The notes under the pieces are model-generated. The model saw only the letters and a program-made list of their open reading frames with translations, was not told the origin of the DNA and did no database searches. Below are positions 7,703-14,028 of a stretch of DNA of 20,160 nucleotides, piece after piece. Made by a program: the position numbers and the translations under genes. Position 1 is the stretch's first letter. Each line of letters starts with the position of its first letter. The stretch is from positions 1 through 20,160 of IMG/VR virus record IMGVR_UViG_3300032194_000098; one strand, 5' to 3'. This DNA is from a virus.

Positions 7703-10700
7703 TTAAAGGATGTCGTCGTTAATTGAATTACCTGCTCTCCAGGAATTGAGTCCATCACATTCGTCAAAGTATGGGTTGCCCATATTCCTGATGGTCCTAC
7801 CAAGTTGAATCGAGCCACCAGTCAACCAGTTTCTGACTAGCATGGTGCCATCGTATGATCCCATCTGCATAACTTTACCCACACCGTCTCCATGATCGTA
7901 AATACGTTGGGGGTCAACAGCGATAGATGCATCATTCACATTATCTAGACCACAAGCAGGAGGTCCACCGCCAAAGACAATAGACCATGTGGGATATGTT
8001 GATGATCCTGTGCATTGAGAGCAGAAGGGATTCACTGGTCCAGTTGGTGTTGTATATCCATCAGGCACCGTGCCGTTAGCGGGTCCTCTGATCTCCCAGA
8101 ATCGCTGTCCACCTATCCCATTACCACTTGTATCATATCCACAGTAAACGTCCAGAGGAGCGTCTGAGGGCGCTCCTGTGGCACGCACATACTTATCCCA
8201 ACAATCTGCATTAGGGACATTAGTGCTACCAGGGTCAGGACTACAGTCTACAGTGAATGCAGTGTATGAAGTTGACGTGGTGCCACCGTAACTTGTAGTC
8301 GATGAATTACCTTCAGAGTCGGTAGTTGTCTCATCATCAACCCATGACCATGATGTGCTACCAGAAGTCAGTCCACCGCCAGTTAGGTTGTCTCCTAACC
8401 AGAGTCTAAACTGCTCATACTCTGAGAATCCTTGACGGTTGTAGTCAAATGTATTTTCATCCAAACCCACAGGCACAAAGATGATGTCACTGGAGTTTGT
8501 TGGGTCGCGATAGCATCTGCCATCAACACCACTCTGCCTGCAACTCCATGTCTTATATCCACCTGATACTTTTCTTGTGGGTGTCAGGCGAGGTTTCTGC
8601 ATACCATTGAGGAAATCCATGAAGTCAGGACCCATAGATCCAATGGTCTTACCTTCAATCTCCAAAGAAACACGGAATGATGCCTCTTGCTCTTCCGATG
8701 CGTTATACTTGTAGACCAAATAACCGTATGCTTTCTGCTCACCTGCCTCATCACCGCCTGCAGCAAGGAATGCACAGGGCATATCAAACCATCTTCTGAT
8801 GTTATACAGTTTAGGTTGCGCTGAAGTGATGCAGTTTGATCCACCAAACGCACCATAAGCACTGCTCATGTTGTCAACGTATGCATCACCCTTACGGAAA
8901 GCATCCGAGATCAGTCCAGAAGAGTCCTTATACCACTGAGCAACACCAGGATCTGCGGTTGTATATGTAAACAGCGACTCCCAGTTGGCGGGGACGGATG
9001 ACAAAGTGCCTGACACAGGAATAGAAATACACTTTGCAGGGATGTCAAAGCAATATTTTGTCTCATGTCCGTCTTCACGATCGGGCACACGCAGATAAGT
9101 ATCAACAACTGCGGTCTTTGGTCCTGCTGTTGCAGTAACAAAGGAGCTTGTCATGTAGTTGTTGAATTGATTAAACTCGGTTGAGGGCATTGCATCCTTA
9201 AACTTGGAAGCAAAGTCCGTGCCCATCTGTGTAATCGTTTCTCTTACCTGCTCTTCATTGCCCTCTGCAATCTCTGGGGACTTGTAATCAAAGGTTTCGG
9301 GCTCAACAATCATCACTGTTGGTGGCTCTGACTGGTTATATCCCGCACCACCATCAACAACACGGATGCTCATGATCTCACCATCTTCGGTGATCTCCGA
9401 TACCTCTAGGATTGCTTTCTTAAGTTTGACTTTTTCTGCATTTTTATCTGAAGCAAAGGGTATCTGACCTATGTCTACACCGAAATCAGTAAACGTATCG
9501 CGCACGTTATTGTCGATCTCGTTAGATGTGTCGGGTGTTAGGAACGAAGTCTGGATTTCATTCTCTGGTGCCCGCACAACACCGTCCTGCATAAACCTAG
9601 ATTTGTCTCCAGGGGAGAATGCATCCAATACTCTGGGGTTGATTGCCTCAACAGTTGGATTCTTATATCCCTTACCACCCGCAATCATCAGCACTTCTGT
9701 AATCGATCCGTTGTTATCGACTACTGCTTCCGCTTCTGCTGCGTCAAGTGTGCGTGTAGGGATGAGTGCTCTGGGGTTAATCTCTACCTGATAGTAAGAG
9801 ATACGCTTAGGAAATTCATAGACACCCGCAAACGCTGCTTTGTTGGGGATACCATATCCCGCAAGGACAATAGCAGTCGCACCATCTGCAGAAGTAATGG
9901 TGCCATTGTATGTAAATGTCTGACCTACTGTGCCAGCATTGAGCTCAATGATGCCTGCTCGCATCTCATCACCGAAGTAAACTACGGATGTGATGATCCA
10001 ACCATTAAGAGTCTCTCCTCGTTTGAAACTACCAGTGGTAGATGTGTATCGGAATAAGAGACGACGATCATCTGTAGCAATGGGAAGGAATGCTTCCTTT
10101 ACACCATTGGTGCTAATGTCATTGATACTAATGCGTGACTTAGTTGTCTCCCAGGAATCTTCACGGATCTCATAAAAGTGTGAGTAGAAGTGGTCGTTAG
10201 GGTCACAACAAGGTTGTGGTCTCCCGCTGCTGCTGGGGCATGTAGTGTTAGGACAGCATGGTATATCATTCAGTTGATACTGAATACCAAAGATCGGACC
10301 ATTCCAAGGATATGATGTGTCGTAGAGATAATAGTAATACTGTGAGTCGTAACTATCTTCAAATCCTAGGAAGCGTGGCACTGCTCCTTTGATTGCACCA
10401 TTCAGACCATACAACCATTCAAAGTTTGCTTCTTCACTTAAGATCTCAGCATTGTCTGGATTACCAAATCCCAGCACACCAGGAGTTTGACCACTAGGTC
10501 CATTACCATAACCACCAGGATATCCACCTCTGTTATAAACTCTCCAGTTGAAAGGTTGATCATCTGCTTCAAACGCATACCAACCACGCTTGTTAATGCA
10601 CTGACCAGTAGGACCGATCTTACCAATGTCTCTATACTGCCTCTTAGGTGCAGAGGGGTCTTCTCCGCTATAAACATAGCATTCGATACCCTGATACTGC

Positions 10701-11440
10701 CAGGACCCGTCTCGCGCCTTCCTGGGGGGTATAGGACCGCCTCCTAGGTCAACTTCTTGAGAGGGGTCGATAGTATAGAAGTCATCGATGTCTCTACCTT
10801 TAGATGCACCGTAGTTACCATATCGATAATGATACAGAGGCACAGTGCCGCTCTGCTGGGAGGTATAGGCATATCCAATGATACCTAGGTCAGCGTGCTT
10901 ACCTTTACCATTACCTACATTGACGCCTGGAGGATTACCACTACCAGCATGTAGTAGAGTATTGTCAGGCCAATATGAATAGAATAGTTTGACAGGGACA
11001 GTATTCTCTAGTTGCTCTCTCAGTAGATAGAATACAGGTTTGCCATTCTTAGGCTCAGGTCTGTAACCACCTGCTGCCTTTTGCCAATCTTCATTCTCAA
11101 CACCCATATCCCTCTCTTGGAGTTGGGGTGTGATTGAATACTTATGATCTCTTTTGCAACTTCTCCAGAAACGATAGATCGCTTGACGCTCTCCATCACA
11201 GTTGCCTACGCATTGAGGATCGTTATCACCAATATAGTGTACAGAGTCTTTCCCCAGGGGATATGATCCAGGACCCGCACCTTGAAAGGTGATCTGATAA
11301 TCGGTGCCTGTGCCTACTCCTGGGGCAGATTCATGCGAGCGGTATTTCGACGACGATGGTCGCTTGAAACTTCCCGCCATCTCTTGTGACGATATTGGAT
11401 TGGGGTAACTCCTAGAAGTCTCCTCAACATACGCTGCCAT
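7703..11440 (-). CDS. Large virion structural protein with DUF5648-like segment (1245 aa)
   Basis: The largest complete gene here. Residues about 133-256 show two repeats of the type P-V/L-Y/F-x-Y, then FYTIDPSQE, then YQGIECYVYS. This resembles the DUF5648 repeat (a FYT-D-P ... GW-Y-GI-YVY pattern found in secreted and surface proteins). Two glycine motifs, GGKGYKNPTV (about 590) and GGAGYNQSEPPTV (about 700), match the repeats of the giant gene at the left edge. The C-terminal third is rich in Ser, Thr, Gly and Asp, with many Cys, as in adhesins. The ATG at 11440 overlaps the previous stop as TAATG, and a late-type CTAAATA lies 26 nt upstream. It sits directly before the PAAR-like gene, so a tail tip, hub or receptor-contacting role is likely. 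I could not see a lysozyme domain, so I do not call it gp5. Confidence 0.85.
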   Translation of the reverse strand: MAAYVEETSRSYPNPISSQEMAGSFKRPSSSKYRSHESAPGVGTGTDYQITFQGAGPGSYPLGKDSVHYIGDNDPQCVGNCDGERQAIYRFWRSCKRDHKYSITPQLQERDMGVENEDWQKAAGGYRPEPKNGKPVFYLLREQLENTVPVKLFYSYWPDNTLLHAGSGNPPGVNVGNGKGKHADLGIIGYAYTSQQSGTVPLYHYRYGNYGASKGRDIDDFYTIDPSQEVDLGGGPIPPRKARDGSWQYQGIECYVYSGEDPSAPKRQYRDIGKIGPTGQCINKRGWYAFEADDQPFNWRVYNRGGYPGGYGNGPSGQTPGVLGFGNPDNAEILSEEANFEWLYGLNGAIKGAVPRFLGFEDSYDSQYYYYLYDTSYPWNGPIFGIQYQLNDIPCCPNTTCPSSSGRPQPCCDPNDHFYSHFYEIREDSWETTKSRISINDISTNGVKEAFLPIATDDRRLLFRYTSTTGSFKRGETLNGWIITSVVYFGDEMRAGIIELNAGTVGQTFTYNGTITSADGATAIVLAGYGIPNKAAFAGVYEFPKRISYYQVEINPRALIPTRTLDAAEAEAVVDNNGSITEVLMIAGGKGYKNPTVEAINPRVLDAFSPGDKSRFMQDGVVRAPENEIQTSFLTPDTSNEIDNNVRDTFTDFGVDIGQIPFASDKNAEKVKLKKAILEVSEITEDGEIMSIRVVDGGAGYNQSEPPTVMIVEPETFDYKSPEIAEGNEEQVRETITQMGTDFASKFKDAMPSTEFNQFNNYMTSSFVTATAGPKTAVVDTYLRVPDREDGHETKYCFDIPAKCISIPVSGTLSSVPANWESLFTYTTADPGVAQWYKDSSGLISDAFRKGDAYVDNMSSAYGAFGGSNCITSAQPKLYNIRRWFDMPCAFLAAGGDEAGEQKAYGYLVYKYNASEEQEASFRVSLEIEGKTIGSMGPDFMDFLNGMQKPRLTPTRKVSGGYKTWSCRQSGVDGRCYRDPTNSSDIIFVPVGLDENTFDYNRQGFSEYEQFRLWLGDNLTGGGLTSGSTSWSWVDDETTTDSEGNSSTTSYGGTTSTSYTAFTVDCSPDPGSTNVPNADCWDKYVRATGAPSDAPLDVYCGYDTSGNGIGGQRFWEIRGPANGTVPDGYTTPTGPVNPFCSQCTGSSTYPTWSIVFGGGPPACGLDNVNDASIAVDPQRIYDHGDGVGKVMQMGSYDGTMLVRNWLTGGSIQLGRTIRNMGNPYFDECDGLNSWRAGNSINDDIL

Positions 11441-11706
11441 TATATACCGTTAACGGTTTCAATCGTATTTAGTCGGTCAAAGATATTATCCAGCAACTCT
11501 TTGAGATTACTGTATTCGTCATCACCTGGAATCTTATACTTCACCATATCCGCACCAGGGGGCGGAAGTTTCTGAAACGCTTGCTCCAACACCGCTTGAC
11601 GCTCCGCAAGATTCTTGATGCTCTTGCTGATCTGCTCAAACGCCCACTTAAAATATTCTGCGTCACTTTCAAATTGTGGGACGGAATTTTCATTACTATT
11701 AGTCAT
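11440..11706 (-). CDS. Small coiled-coil protein
   Basis: An 88-residue protein from ATG 11706; a GTG at 11718 would add four residues, but neither start has a convincing ribosome site. After a polar N-terminus it has heptad-like helices: YFKWAFEQISKSIKNLAERQ with AVLEQAFQKL following (residues about 18-47), a PPPG break, then NLKELLDNIFDRLNTIETVN (66-85). This suggests a coiled coil or helical bundle. Its stop overlaps the start of the 1245-aa structural gene (TAATG), so the two are probably made together, perhaps as a chaperone or minor structural partner. No family recognised. Confidence 0.8.
   Translation of the reverse strand: MTNSNENSVPQFESDAEYFKWAFEQISKSIKNLAERQAVLEQAFQKLPPPGADMVKYKIPGDDEYSNLKELLDNIFDRLNTIETVNGI
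11446..11457. repeat. Perfect 12-bp palindrome before the 1245-aa gene
   Basis: ACCGTTAACGGT is a perfect inverted repeat. It spans the last codons of the coiled-coil gene and lies 6 nt before the ATG at 11440, downstream of the CTAAATA element. It could be an operator or RNA hairpin masking the start, or a coding coincidence. Confidence 0.4.
11466..11472 (-). promoter_or_regulatory. Late promoter-like element CTAAATA
   Basis: The minus strand reads CTAAATA 26 nt before the start of the large structural gene, inside the 3' end of the coiled-coil gene. Same heptamer and nearly the same spacing as at 6311-6317. Confidence 0.4.
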
Positions 11707-11736
11707 TTTAAGGTCCACGCGGTTTTTACGATTTTT

Positions 11737-11901
11737 TTACTCAAGTATCTCTTTCAGGATAATAGATCCATCAATCTCTTCAGACCAATCTAACTCAGTC
11801 CCTACATCCCATCCAGTCTCTTCAAGCATCTCATCAGGGAGTGTGATGAAACATTCCCCATGCTCATCTACTTCTACTTCTAGCACATACCTCTTGCTCA
11901 T
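11737..11901 (-). CDS. AbrB/MazE-like small protein (54 aa)
   Basis: A 54-residue gene found by reading from ATG 11901 to TAA at 11737. The product is MSKRYVLEVEVDEHGECFIT, then LPDEMLEETGWDVGTELDWS, then EEIDGSIILKEILE. The order strand, G-x-C/F-hydrophobic-T-LP-xx-L, G-W-xx-G-xxL-x-W, D-G-x-I-x-L fits the swapped-hairpin AbrB/MazE/SpoVT family, which in bacteria are DNA-binding regulators or antitoxins. It is very acidic, unlike most DNA-binding members. No toxin gene lies next to it; neighbours are a coiled-coil gene and the NlpC/P60 gene. Weak ribosome site. Family assignment is by pattern and may be only structural resemblance. Confidence 0.75.
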   Translation of the reverse strand: MSKRYVLEVEVDEHGECFITLPDEMLEETGWDVGTELDWSEEIDGSIILKEILE

Positions 11902-11926
11902 AACTCATATGGTATTCAGTTTTACT

Positions 11927-12439
11927 TTATGTAGACTCAGAAGTAATTTCACTACATCTCAGAGCGCCAACACATGCCTGCTGATAAACAGCAAACGCAG
12001 GATTGTAAAGATCTGCAATCTGTGAGACATCTCCGTAAGGATGGTGTAGAAGGAATCCATCGCCCAGATACACACCACCATGGTTAGGGATACGACTGTC
12101 TCCTCCCACGGAATACGATCCGCCCAGTGGTGTGGTATACAATCTGAGGACTAGGATATCATCAACACGAAGATCATCCCATTGCACTAACTCATCTCCC
12201 CACTCACTACGGAAGATCCATTCCCCCTTCTGCTCAGCAATTGCTTCATCAGTAAATCGAATCACTCCACGAGCATTGAAGTCGATCATGTCGTAATCAT
12301 GCTTCCATTTCATATACTTACGAATGATCTCGTAGCACCCGTAGAGTCTCCTTCCAGTCCATGGTAGATCTAAGAGGTCTTTGTATTCCTCTACTAAAGC
12401 AAGATACTTCTCGCCTCTTGTCATTGAATTAGTAGTCAT
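11927..12439 (-). CDS. NlpC/P60-type cysteine peptidase (tail-associated)
   Basis: A 170-residue protein that fits NlpC/P60 peptidases, which cut the peptide stems of peptidoglycan. The catalytic Cys is probably C35 in GRRLYGCYEIIRKYM, matching the DCY-L-R-YY motif of phage members although the usual Asp before Cys is Gly. The catalytic His is probably H120 in PNHGGVYLGDGFLLHH (residues 118-133). The order Cys-helix, D-I-L-V-L, then H-G-G-V-Y-L-G-D-G, follows the family. Phage members sit in the tail (as in lambda gpK) and help DNA entry. It stands in the late tail region, so this role is likelier than holin-dependent lysis. The ATG overlaps the previous small gene's stop (ATGA), with GGAG 12 nt upstream. 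Confidence 0.8.
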   Translation of the reverse strand: MTTNSMTRGEKYLALVEEYKDLLDLPWTGRRLYGCYEIIRKYMKWKHDYDMIDFNARGVIRFTDEAIAEQKGEWIFRSEWGDELVQWDDLRVDDILVLRLYTTPLGGSYSVGGDSRIPNHGGVYLGDGFLLHHPYGDVSQIADLYNPAFAVYQQACVGALRCSEITSEST

Positions 12440-12591
12440 ACCTTACTAAGTCTCCTAATACGTTGTAGACCCGTGCTACAGGCGATCCTGAGGGTCTCTG
12501 AGAGTGTTATAGCGATATATTGAAATTGCTCCCAAGGAGTTGTGGTTACCTTAGGAGCAATATAATCAGTTACTGGTTTTCTTAGTTTCAT
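12436..12591 (-). CDS. Small protein overlapping the HNH gene end (51 aa)
   Basis: A 51-residue frame from ATG 12591, overlapping the last 26 nt of the HNH gene in another frame, to a TGA that overlaps the NlpC/P60 start (ATGA). It reads MKLRKPVTDYIAPKVTTTPW, then EQFQYIAITLSETLRIACST, then GLQRIRRLSKV: basic ends around an amphipathic, fairly hydrophobic centre, so it may touch membrane. The tidy overlap with the next gene supports it, but the start has no ribosome site and a strong hairpin lies within it. The true start may have been displaced by insertion of the homing endonuclease. Function unknown. Confidence 0.55.
   Translation of the reverse strand: MKLRKPVTDYIAPKVTTTPWEQFQYIAITLSETLRIACSTGLQRIRRLSKV
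12525..12561 (-). repeat. Long stem-loop just after the HNH stop
   Basis: Arms 12525-12537 and 12549-12561 pair over 13 positions (one G-U in the minus-strand RNA) around an 11-nt loop. It begins 4 nt after the HNH stop codon. No U-run follows, so it is not a standard terminator. It also lies inside the 51-aa frame. Confidence 0.6.
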
Positions 12592-13024
12592 GAGTGATAC
12601 CATGCTTGTCGTAGTCTGACTTTGGAATCAATATCCAATTACCATCCTCCATTATATAATAACTTTTGCGTTTGCGTATCGTCCCATTCGGTAAGCGATT
12701 CCTCGCCATGTTGTCGTCCCTTGAAGACCATCGAAGATTACTTACATGGTTATTGCTTTTAACACAATCAATGTGATCCACATCAGAAAGATTTTCTGGA
12801 TTTGGTATGAATGCTTCGGCAACTAGGCGATGCACATAATGCTTCGTCTGTTTCGCAAACTTTCCGTTTTCATCATAGATTGATATATTGACCGCCATAT
12901 AGCGACTATCGTTGACCTTCGTAAGGTTTCCTCTAGGGTGGGCGGCAATCTCTTTACCATCATGAAAAACCTTTCCAGTATCACTCACGCTATACCTTGG
13001 AAATCTTGTGGGGAGAATTTTCAT
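12566..13024 (-). CDS. HNH homing endonuclease (free-standing)
   Basis: A 152-residue protein with the NUMOD4/HNH arrangement of phage homing endonucleases. The N-terminal YSVSDTGKVF (residues 11-20) is the NUMOD4-like strand. The HNH fold follows: YVHRLVAEAFIPNP (63-76), VDHID (82-86, metal-binding His), NNHVSNLRWSSRDDN (91-105). The C-terminal GTIRKRKSYYIMEDGNWILI is basic and aromatic, perhaps for DNA recognition. Such genes cut unoccupied alleles and spread by repair. It lies between unrelated small late genes with hairpins on both sides and has no ribosome site near its ATG, as expected of a mobile passenger. I see no flanking intron. Confidence 0.9.
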   Translation of the reverse strand: MKILPTRFPRYSVSDTGKVFHDGKEIAAHPRGNLTKVNDSRYMAVNISIYDENGKFAKQTKHYVHRLVAEAFIPNPENLSDVDHIDCVKSNNHVSNLRWSSRDDNMARNRLPNGTIRKRKSYYIMEDGNWILIPKSDYDKHGITHETKKTSN

Positions 13025-13150
13025 ACTGGAAAAATTTTTTAATATGGATAGTATCTCGAAGGCGATACAATACTGTTGTAGGTTAGGGAAGTATACCTTT
13101 TTTATATACCGCCTTCGGCGGCATCAACAACGAGGGACAAAACACTGTCC
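13025..13150. other. Gene-free stretch upstream of the HNH gene
   Basis: This 126-nt gap between the 73-aa gene and the HNH gene holds two hairpins: 13107-13123 (CCGCC/GGCGG around a 3-nt loop) and 13134-13151. A further weak 5-bp inverted repeat, GTATC...GATAC, stands near 13050-13067. It is AT-rich next to the HNH start. I see no clear promoter or ribosome site. It may be sequence brought in with, or left by, the endonuclease. Confidence 0.5.
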
Positions 13151-13151
13151 C
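13134..13151 (-). terminator. Hairpin at the stop of the 73-aa gene, terminator-like
   Basis: GGGACA (13134-13139) and TGTCCC (13146-13151) form a perfect 6-bp stem with a 6-nt loop that touches the stop codon at 13151-13153. In the minus-strand RNA it is followed by UCGUUGUUG, only partly U-rich, and then by the second hairpin at 13107-13123. Termination is possible but not certain. Confidence 0.4.
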
Positions 13152-13372
13152 TAAGTGTCACCTACCTCTACATCATAACATAGACCCTCAGCGATGAAAT
13201 AATCACATAGTGGTTGATACTGTGTGAGGTAATCATCTAGGTCTAAGTCAATCAACTGCTGTGCTAGTTGTACTTGCTCAGCGGGTGGTAAATGTCCCTC
13301 ATCGTATAGATCTAAGAGTGCCTCTAAACTATCAGGAATAGAGGCGATCTTTGCTCCGTAAGTGTCACTCAT
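13151..13372 (-). CDS. Small acidic uncharacterised protein (73 aa)
   Basis: A 73-residue, strongly acidic protein with Leu-rich helices: IPDSLEALLDLYDEGHLPPA, then EQVQLAQQLIDLDLDDYLTQ, and a C-terminal LCDYFIAEGLCYDVEVGDT with two Cys. It looks like a compact helical protein. Its ATG at 13372 overlaps the stop of the preceding gene (ATGA), so it is the last gene of a four-gene chain 13809-13151 with overlapping ends. Function unknown. Confidence 0.8.
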   Translation of the reverse strand: MSDTYGAKIASIPDSLEALLDLYDEGHLPPAEQVQLAQQLIDLDLDDYLTQYQPLCDYFIAEGLCYDVEVGDT

Positions 13373-13533
13373 GCTTCAGAGAATGCAACGGCGTCAGTGT
13401 GTGCTTGCTGCTGTGATTTGAATGGACCATACTTAGGACAACCATCGTAATCGTATGCCCAAAAGTATTTCCTACTCTTCTCCCAGATCTTGATATTTAC
13501 TGGGGGATGTGTGGCAAGTTGAATAGTTTTCAT
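13369..13533 (-). CDS. Small uncharacterised protein (54 aa)
   Basis: Found by reading. The ATG at 13533 has GGAG seven bases upstream and overlaps the previous stop (ATGA); the stop overlaps the next ATG. The product includes IKIWEKSRKYFWAYDYDG then CPKYGPFKSQQQAHTDAVAF. The run of aromatic strands followed by YGPFKSQQQAHTDA resembles small strand-strand-helix proteins in which a turn 'GPF-S---A--DA' joins strand and helix (DUF2188-like), but this is only a resemblance. Function unknown. Confidence 0.8.
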   Translation of the reverse strand: MKTIQLATHPPVNIKIWEKSRKYFWAYDYDGCPKYGPFKSQQQAHTDAVAFSEA

Positions 13534-13643
13534 TCGTAATCTCCAGAGTAGGTGTCACTAAGTGTTTCTTCAGTTAGGTCATCATACTCGGGGCAATCCT
13601 CAGCGAGCATGTCATCAATCCAATCAGTGTCGATCTCATTCAC
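13530..13643 (-). CDS. Very small acidic protein (37 aa, GTG start)
   Basis: A 37-residue frame starting with GTG at 13643, preceded by a full AAGGAGG ribosome site nine bases upstream, the strongest in the window. It reads MNEIDTDWIDDMLAEDCPEY then DDLTEETLSDTYSGDYE. About two residues in five are Asp or Glu and there is no Lys or Arg. Overlaps both neighbours by a few bases. Such short acidic phage proteins are sometimes DNA mimics or inhibitors, but nothing specific is shown here. Confidence 0.75.
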   Translation of the reverse strand: MNEIDTDWIDDMLAEDCPEYDDLTEETLSDTYSGDYE

Positions 13644-13809
13644 GGGTGTAATCCTCCTTGGTGTTGTTGTTATCGTAGCGGGTGGAATAGTCCTCAGAAT
13701 AACTGTCATAATTGGTAGTCTTTTTGCTACCGTTAAATTGACGTTTCTCTCTGATACTTTTCGGTCTACGAGAGTTGTGGAGGTCGTTGCGTTTGTAAGT
13801 CCGTCCCAT
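13636..13809 (-). CDS. Small basic/tyrosine-rich protein (57 aa)
   Basis: The frame is open up to 13941, but that part contains the late promoter element, so I place the start at ATG 13809. The product is MGRTYKRNDLHNSRRPKSIR, then EKRQFNGSKKTTNYDSYSED, then YSTRYDNNNTKEDYTRE: a basic N-terminal half and an acidic, Tyr/Asn-rich, probably disordered tail. Its N-terminus (MG-TY-RND----RPKS-REKR) recalls short basic proteins of cyanophages. No ribosome site is visible before the ATG. First gene of the overlapping late chain after the promoter at 13916. Confidence 0.7.
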   Translation of the reverse strand: MGRTYKRNDLHNSRRPKSIREKRQFNGSKKTTNYDSYSEDYSTRYDNNNTKEDYTRE

Positions 13810-13915
13810 TGTGATTTGTTGACTTGAGTGAATTGTAGAGGATCTTGGAGGTGTTGTCAAGTGTTTGCAATCCTTGCCCTTATGTGTTACAGTCCGAGGC
13901 AACGATTTGTGTGCA

Positions 13916-13923
13916 TATTTATA
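13916..13923 (-). promoter_or_regulatory. Late promoter element TATAAATA
   Basis: A perfect T4-type late consensus on the minus strand, in a gene-free stretch about 107 nt before the ATG at 13809. It is placed to start the leftward late transcript covering the small-gene chain and possibly the tail genes. Match seen; activity inferred. Confidence 0.65.
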
Positions 13924-13939
13924 AGGGCATTTAGAGCAC

Positions 13940-14020
13940 AAAAGTATATTTAATTAACCATTTAATTTATTCCACAGAAACGCGCATAGTTGTGGAAAAC
14001 TTGTTAATAACTGTGGAAAT
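13940..14020. other. Origin-like or operator-like region: AT-rich block plus three phased DnaA-box-like sites
   Basis: Three copies of the 7-mer TGTGGAA, one inverted, start at 13970, 13991 and 14012, exactly 21 bp apart (two helical turns). The nonamers are TATTCCACA (13968-13976, plus), TTTTCCACA (13991-13999, minus) and ATTTCCACA (14012-14020, minus). TTTTCCACA is, as I recall, the DnaA-box form reported for cyanobacteria; the other two differ by one base. An AT-rich block of about 32 nt (13940-13971) lies next to them, like an unwinding element, and a late promoter is 20 bp beyond. A repeat of CATAGTTGT (13985-13993 and 14021-14029) adds to the structure. It may be a replication origin, a host DnaA-responsive switch, or an operator. 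Confidence 0.5.
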
Positions 14021-14028
14021 CATAGTTG

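Noticed and set aside
11615-12025. A 136-codon plus-strand frame
   Set aside because: Ser/Thr/Leu-rich low-complexity product overlapping three better-supported minus-strand genes.
12440-12565. A tRNA or other structured RNA between the HNH and NlpC/P60 genes
   Set aside because: There are two stem-loops (12525-12561 and a GTAG/CTAC stem near 12465-12481), but no acceptor stem, T-loop signature or cloverleaf can be formed.
13810-13941. N-terminal extension of the 57-aa gene to 13941 (101 aa)
   Set aside because: The extension would cover the perfect late promoter element at 13916-13923, and the natural-looking N-terminus MGRTYKRND starts at 13809.
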